Assembly (NCBI GenBank): GCA_030068145.1
Contig: JAPJBO010000093.1
Coordinates: forward strand, 345,483 to 409,482
Direction of reading: 5' to 3'
Source of the DNA: Diplonema papillatum
Taxonomy: Eukaryota; Euglenozoa; Diplonemea; Diplonemida; Diplonemidae
DNA: 64,000 bases
In this document: one piece after another, positions 1 through 13,600 of the stretch
Numbering within the stretch: position 1 is the stretch's first letter
Layout of the letters: the number at the start of each line of letters is the position of its first letter
Made by a program: the position numbers and the translations under genes
Notes under the pieces: model-generated
Seen by the model: the letters and a program-made list of their open reading frames with translations, nothing else
What the model was told of the DNA's origin: nothing
Database searches by the model: none

Positions 1-1
1 T

Positions 2-874
2 CAACCCTACAGCATGACAATCCTCGCAATACAGGCCAGCACCGCTCAAGGATGTCTGGACAGTTTCTGCAAGAAAAGCACCCCCAAAGATTACAGATGT
101 GACAAGTGCAAAAAGACAAAGACAGCAGAAACGCAAACCAGTATCCGAGCAGCACAAGACACATTACTACTGTGTCTTAGACGGAACGAGTTCGCAAACG
201 AAAATCGAACCCCGGTGGCAGCTGATCCCACCCTCAACATTCCGGACCACGAACACAAATACGAACTCCAAGCCGTTATAACACACACAGGAAGAGAGAA
301 CGCCGGCCACTACACCATCCACAAACGTAACCGCACCCCTTTCACAGACCAAAACTGGACACATTACAACAACGAAACCACCTCACACTCCCGGGAACCT
401 ACGTACACAGACAACGCCACGTACATGTTCCTGTACACGAAAGAAGACACCACCGACACAGACCCTACACAAACACTCGAACTGCTCGAAGAATTGCGAG
501 GGGACACCCCTACCTCAGACGACGAGACCTCATCCGAAGAAACAACACAGCATGAAGGAACGCTGATTTGGGCATGCCCAGCCTGCAAAGCAACTACCAC
601 GGACGCAGGCAACAAGTTCAAAGGCGCCAAAGGCCTCCGTACACACATGCTTCACTGCAAAGAGATGACTCTAGCAACAAGCCCAGTACGAAAGGCGGCA
701 CAGAAAGCCCTCGGAAAACGCAAATGCCCATACTGCAACAACGACGGACGGACCGCAGGGAAAGCGCGCTTCAAAAGTCTACGCCACCATATCTCAAAAT
801 GCAAGAGAAACCCAGCGGTATCGCACACGCTCAAGGCTACGAAAAAGAATAAGCAAAGTAAGCGAGGAACTTAA
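2..874 (+). CDS. C-terminal part of a ubiquitin-specific protease (USP, C19) with C2H2-type zinc fingers
   Basis: The reading frame is open to the left edge, so the N-terminal part with the catalytic Cys box is outside the window. What remains reads as the second half of a USP fold: a CLDSF segment, a Zn-ribbon pair YRCDKCKK, a LLLCLRRNEF strand and the His box YELQAVITHTGRENAGHY, followed by a WTHYNNE segment like the usual W-x-x-x-(N/D)-D end. USPs remove ubiquitin from proteins. After the USP fold come an acidic linker and two Cys/His fingers (CPACK...H...HC and CPYCNN...HH...C) and a basic tail. The ATG at 14 lies inside the conserved domain and is not the true start. The coding strand is strikingly rich in A and C compared with the next gene, which suggests an inserted element rather than a host gene. 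USP identity is fairly sure; the mobile-element origin is inference. Confidence 0.75.
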   Translation, partial: QPYSMTILAIQASTAQGCLDSFCKKSTPKDYRCDKCKKTKTAETQTSIRAAQDTLLLCLRRNEFANENRTPVAADPTLNIPDHEHKYELQAVITHTGRENAGHYTIHKRNRTPFTDQNWTHYNNETTSHSREPTYTDNATYMFLYTKEDTTDTDPTQTLELLEELRGDTPTSDDETSSEETTQHEGTLIWACPACKATTTDAGNKFKGAKGLRTHMLHCKEMTLATSPVRKAAQKALGKRKCPYCNNDGRTAGKARFKSLRHHISKCKRNPAVSHTLKATKKNKQSKRGT

Positions 875-1548
875 TTTCATCATCCACGGCTGCCTCGTGC
901 AGCTAGAGAACCCCGACTGTGGAGGACAACAAACAGTCAAATGAGGTTTTTTTAAAATAAATTTTTTTATCACATCTTACGACTGTAAGAATAACATCGA
1001 ACAATAACCAACGCTACTTCCACTTCTTCGAGCCAACGAGCCTTCATGCGAACAGCGCAAGCGTAACCTCTGTCACTCAAACCCTCCAACCACCCCCCCC
1101 CGTACCCCGAGGACAACCCTCAAAACCCCAACTTCCCCTCTCCCCCTCTCCCCCCCTTCTTTTTCTCCCCCATTTCTTTTTCCTTTTTTCATCCCCTAAT
1201 CCGTGCCTCGTAACACACAGCCGCCGATCAACACGAAACCACCCAGAAGAAAAGCCAGGCACCGGGATCTTCCTGACGAGCACGCAACCCGGTGAACTTA
1301 ATCAAGAGTCGAAGATTAGCGTCGAAACTTCCTGGCTTTTCACGCCGCAGCAGAACGACCACACCCTACCCAAACCCAAGCACCCTCTAAACGCGTTAGG
1401 GGACTTCACAAGGTTTCACAACGGAGTGACACAACACCCGAAACGAGTCGCACTCTTTTACTTTTCTCAACCCCCCGCCATACCCAAGCCTCTACGGTCA
1501 ACCGGAGACTTTAAAATACCGACCTTCTAACCCACAAATAACGCTACA
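875..1548 (+). other. A/C-rich non-coding stretch after the USP ORF
   Basis: No gene is seen here. The strand stays A/C-rich with C runs near 1090-1180 and an A/T-rich patch at 943-970 that could serve as a 3' end signal. The composition matches the USP ORF, not the NB-ARC exons that follow, so the inserted cassette probably ends at about 1500-1550. It lies inside what should be an intron of the NB-ARC/WD40 gene. Confidence 0.4.
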
Positions 1549-1584
1549 ATGCTCCCGCCAACGGTCTTTTCTATCAATTCACAG

Positions 1585-3732
1585 GTGCCAAGTTTGAGCG
1601 ACACTGAAGCAAAGGGGTTGGTCGCAAGTGGTGCAGGCCTCATTTCGCCTGATGACCTCCCTGATCGCACAGAGGCTCTCCTTAAAGCGTGCAACAATCT
1701 TCCGGTATGCATGCGAGTTTCTTTGAGTTGACTTATGCCCGGGCAACTGTGTGCTTTTTTGATCCCTACTCGAAATCAACAACAATGCCGACACAGTTGT
1801 ACGCAGCGCTTATTGGCTCAGCAATGCGCGGTGCAGATGATGACAAATGGGATGCCCTCTTCAAGCAGGTTGCTGCATCGTATGTGTTTCGACTTCATTT
1901 CTCAAGGTTTGCTCATTCGATAAGCTAGCGTGCATTTCATAAATTCCGGAGTTCTGTTGATCAGTTGACATACTGCAAGCACGCTAAACAGCGACGGAGA
2001 CACGAAAAAGATCATGGATGCAATATTCGATGCGATGCCGCCGACCACCAGTGCTGCGCTCAGGGCCCTTGCCTGTATTCCAGCAAACCGTGCTGTCTCG
2101 CTATCGGCTTTGATGACCTTTTGGCAAGGACCCATCGGTGCCGACAGAAACAAGCTCAATGCTGTTCTGGCAAATGTTCTCGAGTGTGGAGCTGGTAGAC
2201 TGATAGTAGAAGAAGAGTGGTGCTTTTTAATCCATCCGCTGGTTTCAGAGTACTTGAACCCCGAGGATGGCACGGACGAGGCGATTGTCAAAATTTACGC
2301 GGAGCAGAACGGAATTCCTCCTGAGGGTATGCAATTCTATTCTTGAATCAAGTTGATGGGTCCATATGTCTTCCACCAGCTACGCGTCGACTTAGTAGGC
2401 TGTGATGGAGCTTCGACTGCACGCGATTGACATGCAATTCGACATACACGCGGACCACAGTATTGTATCACGCACTGACACACAACCCCAAACAGAGCAA
2501 GAAGATGTATCTCGTTGGACTCAGGTCGGTTGGGACGGGTACTATCATACTTACGGACCAAGTCACTTGGCGAAGGAGCACGGAGCTCTTGTTGAGAAGC
2601 TGTATTCCAATCCGCAATGGATTCTAACCCAGCACGAGGCTTGCAAGATCGATAAGCTACTGTGTGATATCCAGGCGTATGGAGGATCCAGCGACGACGT
2701 GCTTTGCATTCGTGAGGCACTCGAAAAGGCGTCGCCGCAGCTTCGTCGGCATCCGTGGGAAATTACAACGCAATTGCTCTTGCAGCTGTCTTCTCTCGAG
2801 AAGGAGAATGTCCGAACATTCTGCGACTCAATTCAGGAGCACTCCCGACCAGCAGCACCGTCTGACAGGTACCTGCTGTGGCTGAAGCCGGTGTACAAGC
2901 TGAATGCATTTGATGACAAGACGCCGTGCACGTGTGTCGCCTTCTACAAGGATTACATTGTTGGTGGATACAAGAACGGCGTCGTTCAGCTCTGGAATCT
3001 GAAGGATGGCTCCAAACACAAGCAGCTTATTGGGCACAAGGCGGCTGTGCACGGCGTTGTCCCTTCAGCAACGGGGAAGCTCTGTACCGGAAGCAAAGAC
3101 GAGGAGCCGGGCTCGAAGATTCGCGAGTGGGACATTGAGACCGGAGAAGGCAAGGTTCTTAGCATTGTTGAAAGGCCTGACCCCGAGGCATCAAAGCCCG
3201 CGAAGCTGTTCAAACTGAAGGTGAGTTTGGGAGAGACCGGAACAGACATCAGAGATCACGATCAAGACTCATTTGGCTACGCATCCACGCGGCACACAGT
3301 CCGTGATACAGTCCTAGTTGAGTACGAACAGGATGACGAGAGCGTTAACTGTCATACTTTCATGGGTTGGAACTCTCACCTAGTGTGTACATCTGTGACG
3401 TTCCCGCGCCCGCTGCACGAGGCTCGCTCAACGGTATGCCGAGTAGGACTTTCCTGCTTCCCGAAAACCTTCGTCGAGAAGAAGGAGAAAATGATTTCAA
3501 AAAAGCTTCTTGCAACAGAATTGATCCTCCGCACCAGTACTTCAAGCGTGTGGAATTGTTAAAGCGCCTCTGTTTGTTGTTGGTTTACACGAAGAAAAGC
3601 AACCCCGACCCACAGGAGCACATGGGGCGTTTCTGGGTGGCTGCAGGCGACGATGACGGTGACGTTTCTATTTTCATGATGCATACAAACGACGTCCCGG
3701 TGCAACCCAGCGCGGAGCTCTCTTCCGAATAA
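1585..3732 (+). CDS. STAND-type NTPase: C-terminal half of an NB-ARC domain plus WD40 region (5' part outside window)
   Basis: Exons that I can place: 1585-1704, 1797-1879, 1992-2326, 2496-3220, and a last exon ending at the stop codon 3730-3732. Junction phases agree for the first three introns (donors GTATGC, GTATGT, GTATGC; acceptors CAG). The first exons read VPSLSDTEA...NNLP|LYAALIGSAMRG, which is the end of an NB-ARC domain with its GxP-like NLP-LYAAL motif. A winged-helix segment follows, ending IHPLVSEYL, then an APAF1-like helical stretch (GPSHLAKEHGALVEKLY) and WD-type blades (GGYKNGVVQLWNLKDG, FWVAAGDDDGDVSIF). The P-loop exons must lie upstream of the window, beyond the USP cassette. 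Proteins of this build act as ligand-triggered switches in death or stress signalling in other lineages; the role here is unknown. The boundary after 3220 is unresolved. Confidence 0.7.
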
Positions 3733-4671
3733 GTACACACTGCTTAGCAGCTACCTAATTGTAAATAGCAAACACCCCAAGGAATAATAATTGGTTTCAT
3801 TTCCTTCCCTAAGCTTGCTTGGTTTACAGGCGTGAAGAATGGTTTCCGCGGCTCCCGCGCAGGACGTCGACGGAAGCTACACTCTCGGATAAGTGCTGCT
3901 TCGCGTGGCACCACTACTACCGCCATGGTTTGTTTTGAAGTTTGTGCAGCGATGCTTCATCCTTTTTCCGTTGCACATGCAAACCGTTAAACACCCCCAT
4001 CTTTTTCCACTTTTAACCCGACTTGACTCTCAGCCGCCTTCAAGCCAGTCTTGAGTACTTTCCTTGAGAAGTGGCTCTCAATGGCGGAGCGTTTTAACGC
4101 GACTTTTTTACCGGTAATACGGTGAGCGTTTTGACGGTATTTACCGGTTATAAATCTCGTAGTCGCGCGTATTGGGTCCGACGTTCCTTGTTTTGCTTCA
4201 GCCCTTTGGCGCAGTAGAGTGAAGAAACGATCGTTTGGCCGCCTTATTTTGGCGAGCCGCTCGCCACGACCACACACTCAGCCGACGATAGTAAACACTG
4301 GAACAAAGGGGCGTAATCAGCGCAAGGAGAATAGTTGCAATCAGCGATCCTCATCACGCAAGTTCAAATCAAAGGATTTGCCGTTCTCTTCAAGATGGGT
4401 AGCCGGAAGGCTCGAAATCAAACGCTTTTGATTCGTGTAGGGCGCTTTCAGCCCTTTACCTTCGGGAGCATCGCGGACCTGCTATTGGCTCGCTCACTGT
4501 GCGCTGTATGTTGCACGAACCTCCAACCCAGAGGCACTGCTTTCTTGAGGTTCACGGCAAAGGGCTGCATGTCGATCCTTTGAGATCGTCCGCGCGTTGT
4601 CAATTTTCAGTACCTGATGGTAATGAAGGTATTCACAGGAGTGGGAGGGAAGGGTTGCAAGGGTTGCCACT
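3733..4671. other. Intergenic stretch without a recognised gene
   Basis: No convincing coding segment is seen on either strand. A loose inverted repeat lies at about 4108-4150, built on TACCGGTAAT and its complement. A CACAG acceptor-like site at about 4635 lies some 35 bases before the ATG of the next gene, so the 5' UTR may be spliced. Confidence 0.4.
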
Positions 4672-7600
4672 ATGGCAACCCTGAAAATTGGGATCCATGC
4701 CGCACGTGATCTTCCGATCATGGACAGTCAGTCCCACCTTACCGACGCTTATGTCCAGGTGAAACACTGCGATCAAAACAAGAAGACCAACGTTGTTAAA
4801 AGGAGCCTCAACCCGCGGTTTGATGCGGAGCTCGCATTCGACATTGCTGATTACGCCGAGTTGCAAGAAGAACCGCTTGAGATGAAGGTTTACGACCAGG
4901 ATACATGGACAGCAGACGACTTGATTGGCACGGTTTACCTCGACCTGAATGTGCTGTTGTACAGCCAACAGCCCACACTGCGTGCGTGGTTACCTATTTT
5001 TGATAGCATGCGCGGCCTTCGCGGGGAATTACACGTCACCCTTCATATCAAATTCATGCACGGTGGTCGTCAGGCGAACCCCTTCATCCCATGGATTCCA
5101 GAGTGCAAGGATGGACAAGTGGAAATGCATGAGGAAAAGGTTGCCCCCTCAATCGCTGCTGAGACAGAGTCTGTGCTCATCTATGCAGTGAGCAGATTAG
5201 ATCCCTCTATTTACCGTGTTGAAAAGGTCGTCGGTATGGTTGAAGAACTTGCCCTCCGTCATGACCCGGAGCATGCACGACTGCAGTCGCTTCGCAGCAG
5301 CCGTATCACCAATGATCAAAGAATGCTACAATTCTTCAAGGCCTCTGGACACGTCCGGCGAATGCTGTCACGAAAGACCCTGGAACATGGCTGCAATTGC
5401 ATCCTTGGGTTCAAGGAACAGTATGATCTCGAGCCGTCTGGTGGTAACATCATAATCAGAGCATACGGTACATGCTGCCAGATAAGCAAGGTAATCAAAG
5501 AAGACACTTCCAAATCGCCGGCAGGGAGTACGACAGATGAGGTTGTTGATCGACCTCCGCAACCCGTTTTCCCTGATACTACCCGCCGAAAGCGCCACAT
5601 GCGCAATTTTCAGCATCTGATGAAAGAAGCGACGAAACTCGTGACACTCAAGAGTGTGCCGTGCAGTGTCATCAAGCGTATCGGTGGTGTCGTGAGCGCA
5701 CGATCAATCAAACTGATCACGCAGCTGAAGACCAAGGCGGTTGTCCAAGAACGCGACTCATGGTGGCAGGAGGTCCGAGAGCAGATAAAGGTCAACGCGC
5801 GCTCTTTCTGCTGCAACGCTGTAATTGGCTACACAGAGACAACGACTTTCCATGAGGATATTTGCATCCTATCAGCAACAGGCACAGCGGTCATAGCTGA
5901 TTGGGGGGCGTTCGTGTGGCCGACGACGCGTCAACTGCGGAGACAATATAAAAAACGCGAGGAGAAGAAGAAAAAGGATGCCTGCCACATTTGTCACCTT
6001 CCCGTCACCGACGCTGCGAAGCTCATGGGCAGCCACGAAGATGCACTCGCGAAGTGTTTGTGGTGCAAACAGAACGTTGTGCCAGCTTTTATTCTCGCCA
6101 ACATTGAAATACCACCTGACCTGCCTGTGGATCCATCAATTGGACCAAAGCTCATCGAAGCGCGGTACGTGAAGAAAAAGGAGGCTGGTGGCGGTGAACC
6201 GCTTGCCATTGAAGTTAGCAAAATGCTTCCACATCTCGAGTATCACATACATCGGCAGCTTGTCCACAAGGTGTGTCATCGAATGATTCTTGCTATCCCC
6301 CCTGTACCCCCTTTTTGGCAAAATCTCCGCTGGGGGTGACATCCTCCAGGGATTGCACAGCGTTGCCAAGCCGAGGCTGAGGCGTCTGTAGCTGCTCTTC
6401 CAGGGCACGATCGATCAAAAAGCCCGACGAGTGATGACAAGCCGCCACAAAGAAAGCAGGCCAGCAGCATGAATGTGATGAATAGTTGTGACCGAACCGT
6501 ATCGAATCTACAAATAACCCTCGCAACAGCATCGAGATTCACAAGAGCTTGGCAATCTCATGGGATAATCTTGAAAAATGGTGGCTAGTGTGGTACTCAT
6601 TTGCTTGCAAATGACTCCCCACTAACGCAACAAGAATTCGAAGACTGGTGAAAATAGCTTAGGTGGTGTGATCCAGACCCCGGTAGAAAGTCGGTAAGAC
6701 GTCGCCAAGAACCCGGCAGAAACCCGGCAGAACTCAGGGTGGGTCCATTTTTTATTTTTACGTTTCCTGCAGGAACTCTCAGAACTACTCCGGGTTTTGA
6801 GGAGCATCCCAGGGTGACTTGTATCCTGCGCAGTATTTGCTCCCCTCTCCTCGGGCCCAAGGCAAAAAGGTGGACTTCAGGACCTCCGATTATGCAAAAA
6901 GAGAGGAATATGAGACGATGCCAGGGGGGAGGGGTTTGGGCAGAAGTATTCTGGCAAGTACGATGCTGTGCATGTGGGGTGTGCGACCTCTGAGGCGAAA
7001 CGGGGTTCTATGCTCAGAAGAAGGAATAAAGGCCCCCCACTCAGCCTCAGAATACGGGTTCTGGAGGGTATAGCATCACAACATCCCGCGGCGTTGACAA
7101 TTTGTGGGGTGTCACTGTACCCAAACCCAGTATTGGTCGAGAAATGTTTGAGCGGACACGTCGACGGGCGACGTCAGCAACACAGAGGTTTCTGTGAACG
7201 GGCGAGGTGCGGCCACAAAAGACTCTATTGCCATTCTCAGCCGACGTTTCGACGAAACGCATTCCGTGTCACGTGGATTCTGTTGATCTGCGGGCCAGCA
7301 GCTCTAAAGGGAGAGCCCGAAAGCCAGCGAAGGCGAAAGGGCGAAAAGAACGACGGACTGCCTTGCTTGCAGAGGTTCATTGCGACACTGCAACTTGGGC
7401 AAAACCGCTTCTGGCGGAGCAGGCCCTTTCGCTAGGCTTGACATCATGTCCATCTTGGCGAAGTCAAAGTTAGTGGCGACCACTGAATAATCAGACTAAA
7501 GGCTGATTGGATGAGCTGAAGCAGCACTGAGAAGCAACATATAGAGGTGTTTCTACTAGGCTTCTGAATAATTGGCAGACCACGACAGTAAAGCGGACAC

Positions 7601-10600
7601 TTCAAGCGAGGTTTTGCGTTGAACTGTTGTTGACGACAGCGTTGCCACAGACAATAGTGATGCCTCTGGCAATTCTGATGCAACACGACCCGACACAAGC
7701 TGTGGGCACAAACACGACGAAGGCGCCAAAAGTGAGATGCACCCGCATTCCGGAGCATCAGGTGCGTGAGCCAGAACCACTATGCTACAGATTTTTGCAA
7801 GCTTCGACATGAAATCTCCCGAAAACCGTTTTTGATTTCCCTTTCCTTCAGATCACGTCCGGATATACTAGGATACCGGCGGGTGCAAGTCGAACCAGGT
7901 AGCGAGCGTTCTAGGAGTACCTCCAAACCCTGGTTGGATGAGACAGGTGGTGCCATACTCGATGCTCTGATAGAAAATGATGTGGTATTCTTCGACACTC
8001 TGAACAACGATGGAAAGCGTACGCGATTATCATCCAGGATGACTGGCACTGATTCAGAACCCTGCCATGCCATGCAACCATATCAAAGTTCTCCAGGTCA
8101 CTGTCGTCCGAACCCGACAGCTCACGACGTCCGAACGGAAGGCAACTCTGTCATGCCTGTAGCTGCTGGATGCGGTTCACATTTCAGTTGTGGGTCTGCA
8201 GATACCTCCAGAATAGCACGCCGGCCCAAGAAATGCCCCCATGAGGGATTTAAGGGATGGGTACCTGGGATACTACCCGATATACCCACCCGGGGGCATC
8301 TATGGAGGCTTCTATACACTACTTAGCCCTCACGGCTCTCCTTATCTCGGTGAACCCGACCTCAGCACTGCATAAGGGATATGAAAGACTATTCTGTTGC
8401 CGTATCGCGGCAGGTACTGCGTGAAGCGTCGACAAATGCCTGAAAGAGCTAGCAGCGACTCGATGGGGGATGCAAGCCGCCAAAAATAAAATGGACACCC
8501 CCCCCCGGGTAAGAACCCGGAACCCGGCAGGAACCCGGCAGAACTTGGTTTGGATCACACCATATTAGGGTAGAATGTTTTTTTTTACAGAAGCGCCAGC
8601 TTGAAAGGAAATGCTCGACGATGCTGCCCGACAAAGAACAGAAGGGATCCCACGTGCTGTAACTACCACTTCACGTGTTGAACGGACGTGAGGTCATGCG
8701 GGTCTACCCCGACACGACAAATCACACAAACAAAACAGGTCAAAGACCTGAGTGAGAAAGCAACACACGGTGGTGTAAGCGGAGAACAAATCAGATTGTG
8801 TTTGTATTGTATTTGCCCCTTACCTCTTTATTTCCTCCCTTCCATTCGGAGTCGAAGCAGCAACGTCGCCCATGGAACGGACTGGGCAAAAAGATTCGGG
8901 TTTTCACAAACGCCGGACTGGGCAAAAAGGTTCGGGTTTGCACAACCGCCGGACTGGGCAAAAGGTGCGGGTTTGCACCAACGCCAGACTGAGCAAAACG
9001 ATTCGGGTTGGACGAACGCCGGACCGGCAAAAAGGTTCGGGTTTGCACAAGCGCCGGATTGGGCAAAACGGTTCGGGTTGCACAAATGCCGGACTGGCAA
9101 AAGGTTCGGGTTAGCACAAACCAAACGACGGACTGGACAAAAAGGTTCGGGTTTGCACAAACGCCGGACTGGGCAAAAAGGTTCGGGTTTGCGCAAACGC
9201 CGGACAGACTCGGGTGGTCCTTACACCCATGTACTTCGAGACTGGAGGTCCTATGAACATGCAATGTGAATAGCCTCTATTCGAGCCAACCCGGCTTTTG
9301 TCTACACTAAAAAAGTGTATTTTTTTTGGAGGTTTAGATAATAGTGCGGAGCTAACTTTTTTTCCCCCTGGCAAAATGCATAGGGGTGGCAGAGTGAGCG
9401 GGCGTCGGCCTTTAGGCCAGTAGGCCCGGGTTCGAACTCCGCCCATCACACTTTTCCGGTCGAAGATTGTTTTCGAGGTTAGTTTCGGGGTCTAATGTGC
9501 CCGATATTAGCGTGTTTTTGCGGAGTTTCTCAGTATCTCGCGGTATTTGGGCCCCGCTTTGGACCCCGGAAACGGGTCCGGGGGTTCTCCCCCCGGGTAC
9601 TGGCGTCGAACTTGCCATCACAGGCCAAACTTGCGCTACCACACGCCGCCGAACTCAGCATCTCCAGAACCCAACTTTGCTTCGCCCGAACTTGCTTCAC
9701 GAGAACTTTGCTTCACCCGAACTTAGCATCACTCGAACTTTCTACCAGAATCGCCCCAACTTTGCTTCGCCTGAACTTGAACTTAGCATCGCCCGAACTT
9801 TGCTTTGCTTCGCCCGAACTTAGCATCGCCCGAACTTAGCATCACTCGAACTTGGCGTCTTCCGAACTGAGCTTCACCAGAACTTAGCATCGCCCGAACT
9901 TTACTGTTTCCCGAACTTTAACTGCTGCCTCCAGTCTCTCCCCGCGCCGGTCTTTAGCCGAGCGCACGTACTTATCATCATTGGTCAGTTGTTGCTGATT
10001 GTTCGTTACTTTACGATTATCGGTGCAAGCCCTAATTCTGGAAAAATTCCTACAGGTTCAAAAAGAAGGAATGAACGCAGCATTCGGAGTCAAGGTGGAT
10101 ATCAGTGTAGGTACTCTATTTGCTGTCGCGACAGCGACGGCAACGGCTGTGCATGTGCCGTGTTTGCCAACAGCTGTCGACGAAACGCAATTGGATGCGC
10201 AAATTGCAAAGGTATTGTCTCCTTATCCGAGTTTTTTTACATTTTGCACTGGCACTATCCCCTCACAAACAAAACCTGTTCTTGCATCTTTTCCTGTTTT
10301 GGTCGGTCTGCAACTTCCTCGACGAAGTTTCGATGCTAGTTTTCGAGTTGAAGTAGAGTGTTTCATTGCGACCCTCTCTTTCAATTCACAGGTCACAAAG
10401 CCCCCGAGCGAGAACATCTTGCACTTGAATTTCTTTACTTCGTCAAAGTTATCACCGTCGAAGGGTGGACAACTATCGAAGATGCAGTTAAACCGAGCCG
10501 CAGCCGATCGCGAAAACACTGGAGCGCCTCACCCTCCTCCCGATTCCGAAGGAGGTGATTCCGTAAAGCCGACCTCCGGATCACCTGTTCTGCACCAAGG

Positions 10601-13600
10601 AACGAACACGCCAACAGAGTCAGACGATGACAGCAGCAGCTCTTCATCATCCAGCGACGACAGTGAAAGTAGCCAAGGAAGTATAGAGTCCGAGTCATCA
10701 GCTGGAATGAATCTCTACCCGGAGAACACGCACGTGAAACCATATGTTGTGGATTTTGACGAAGAGGTCCACGACCTGACGGCCATAAAAGCCGAAAACT
10801 GTGTGATGTTCAACACCGACTCTGTTAATGCATCGTCCGTCAATTTTCGCCCTGCCAGTCTCATAACCATCCAACGCCGGTTTGAGTTCAGTCCGACCAA
10901 CGAAGACCCGAATGTTCGGTTCGGCTATCTCTTCGACTACGCACACAGTGTCCTGCGAAGTAAGCTCCAATCTTATTCGCAATGCGCTCTTGCGTCATTT
11001 AAGAGCGAAGTAATTTTTGCGAGCGACAACGATGTGAACATCAGGCTAATGGGCTACATTTTGCAGCCCCACTACAACAAGCAGTGGTTTCGAAACAGCA
11101 TGTCTGCAGTATGTCCCTCTTTCTTACATCGCTCAGCAACAAGCCAGCGGTTTCTCATCAACAGACTGAGAGCATCGTGTCGGCAAAGTCTCCCTGGGTT
11201 GAAGAGTCTGGCCCGTGCAAAAACAGCTGCCAGCGGCTTGTGCAGGTCGGGCCGAAACAAAGGTAGGAAGTGCCTTGCTACATTCCAAGTCAAAGTCCGA
11301 CCGAGCCGTGAATGCCTCACCTACAGATTCAAGGTTCAGGTATTTCTAGACTGGAGGTCCTATGAACATGCAATGTGAATAGCCTCTATTCGAGCCAACC
11401 CGGCTTTTCTTGATGAAAAAAGTGTATTGACTTATTGTTTTTTGGAAAGCGCTGAGCTAGCTTTTTTTTCCTTCCAAAAGGTATGCGGGTGGCAGAGTGA
11501 CCGGGCGTCGGCCTTCAGGCCGGTTCGAACCCCGCCCATGACATTTTTCCGGTCGAAGATTGTTTGCGAGGTTTGTTGCGTTTCGGGTATAGTGTGCCCG
11601 AAGTATGCGTTTTTTGCGGAGTTTCTCAGTATCTCGCGGTATTTGGGTTACCCCGGGTGCAGTCTGGGAAACCGGGGTCCGGCAGGGTACTGGCGCCGAA
11701 CTTGCCATCACAGGCCAAACTTAGCATCACTCGAACTTCGCTTCACTTTTAGCATCGCCGAACTCCAGAACTTAGGTTCACCCGAACGTTGCTTCGCCCG
11801 AACTTTGCATTGTCCGAACTTAGCTTCACCAGAACTTAGCTTCGCCCGAACTTTGCTTCGCCCGAACTTTACTGTTTCCCGAACTTTAGCTGCTGCCTCC
11901 AGTCTCGCCCCGCGCCGGCCTTTAGCCGAGCGCACGTACTTTTACAGTGGTCGACCATTGGCCAGGCAGTGGTCGACCAGTGATCGCGGCCGAGAGTCAC
12001 AGCACATTCAAAAAAGGACTCCGTGCAGGCCAATGCACCAAGATAAACTCAACACAGTATTTGCACGAAATGGAGTGGCAAGACAATTACCGACGAGCGC
12101 TGCAAGAAGACGGCAAAATGAATCTTCTTCGTCTGACGGTTGTTGCCCTGCGTGACTCAGCAATGGAGTGGGCGTCGCTCGGGGCCCTAGAGATCACTTG
12201 GGGGACGAACGAGACACATGAAGTGACAGACATCGAATGCCGCGTGAATCATCCGTACTACATCCGCTTGCCAGCTCCGGTTACTGTAACTGGGTACCGT
12301 ATAAAAACGAGTGAAGACAATCCAGATCGCGACCCTATCTCGTATGCTTTATATTCTTGCAGGGAATCACGACCACACTCTCGGATTTTGACTACTGCTC
12401 ATGTGCATTGATACCTGTGCAGAGTTAGGTTTACTTCCTACCGGGTCTAACTACGCAGATGGCGGCTTTCCGGATCGATGGGAACGCGTAGACGGCGGAA
12501 AAAGGAGAAGTTTGTGGACTTGTCAGATGGTGTTGTTGAAGTTGAGCCTCCGATTGAGCGCAGTGCGTGGGTGACAATTGAAGTGGTTGACGACGAAGAA
12601 AGGCAGAACAAGCGGAAGAGTCTGACTTCGCGAAGACGGCTGGAAAGCTCGCCGACACATGTACCCGAAAAGGGTAGCTTCCGAACAAATAACAAGAAGA
12701 AGGGAGACGAAGCTCCAATAAAGGTAACAACGGCACCCGGCGCCAGCGGCAGTGCTGGAAGTAGTGCAGGTGGTGGATCGCCATCGCAACCGGTAAGCCT
12801 GGCATCGCCGAAGGCGCGGTCACCGAGAAGATCCAAGAACGCTCCGCTTACTGGACTAATGACAACACCGACTGCTGGAGCTCTCCATTCGCTTCAGGAA
12901 CAATTCTCCACTTTCGATGCGTTCGAAAGTCGCGACGAGCATCTGGACCCGAACGCGATGCAAGGTGTCATGCAATACTCACGTAAACGTACCAAGACGC
13001 ACAAGTACAGTAAACCCGAAAAATGGGAGAATACCTATTTGCAGGTATCTGTTTTGTTTTTGTACAGAACCGGTTACCCAATGATTTACGCGGCATCGTT
13101 AGGCGCGTTGAGTACTCCCGATTCTTCCGCTCCACACATGCGGGATACTCATCATTGGGTGCCAAAAGAGTTTCACACTTACAGGCGACAACACCGTTTT
13201 GTTTTTCCGTTGACGCTGGTGAGAGTCCTGACTGCATATCACCGACGATGTTCACAAAAACACCAGCGGATTCAGATGTAGGGCAGCGACCGCGAGTATG
13301 CCATTTTCACCTGCTTGAGGTGCCACTTTGCGGACGTCATCGGCTCCGACCTGTCAGTTATCAATCAGGTGTATAGGGGGCAATGATGCATGAAATAGGC
13401 TCCAAAGGTTCTTCTTACTATGCCAGACCTGTGAACCGCAAGTTCTAGTCAACCACCCATACCGTCATCACTACTTGAATGCACCATGTTCATGTTCTCC
13501 GCAAACTTCTGATGCCTGATTCTCCGTTGACTATTTTTTCAAGAATGTGGTCAGTAAATACGCCACTTTCTTGTCCGCACTACAAGCTCTGACCTCGACC

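Noticed and set aside
7766-8326. 186-codon frame in intron 1 of the C2CD5-like gene
   Set aside because: It lies inside the foldback element with no transposase motif; probably chance.
9467-9839. Overlapping ORFs rich in FARTLLHPNFASPEL-type repeats (also at 43778-45343)
   Set aside because: They are translations of the GAACTT block array of the SINE-like units.
12342-12362. A 21-bp mini-intron (GTATGC...TTGCAG) in the C2CD5-like gene
   Set aside because: The same donor joined to the acceptor at 12458 gives an in-phase RDPISWRLSGS motif, a far better solution.
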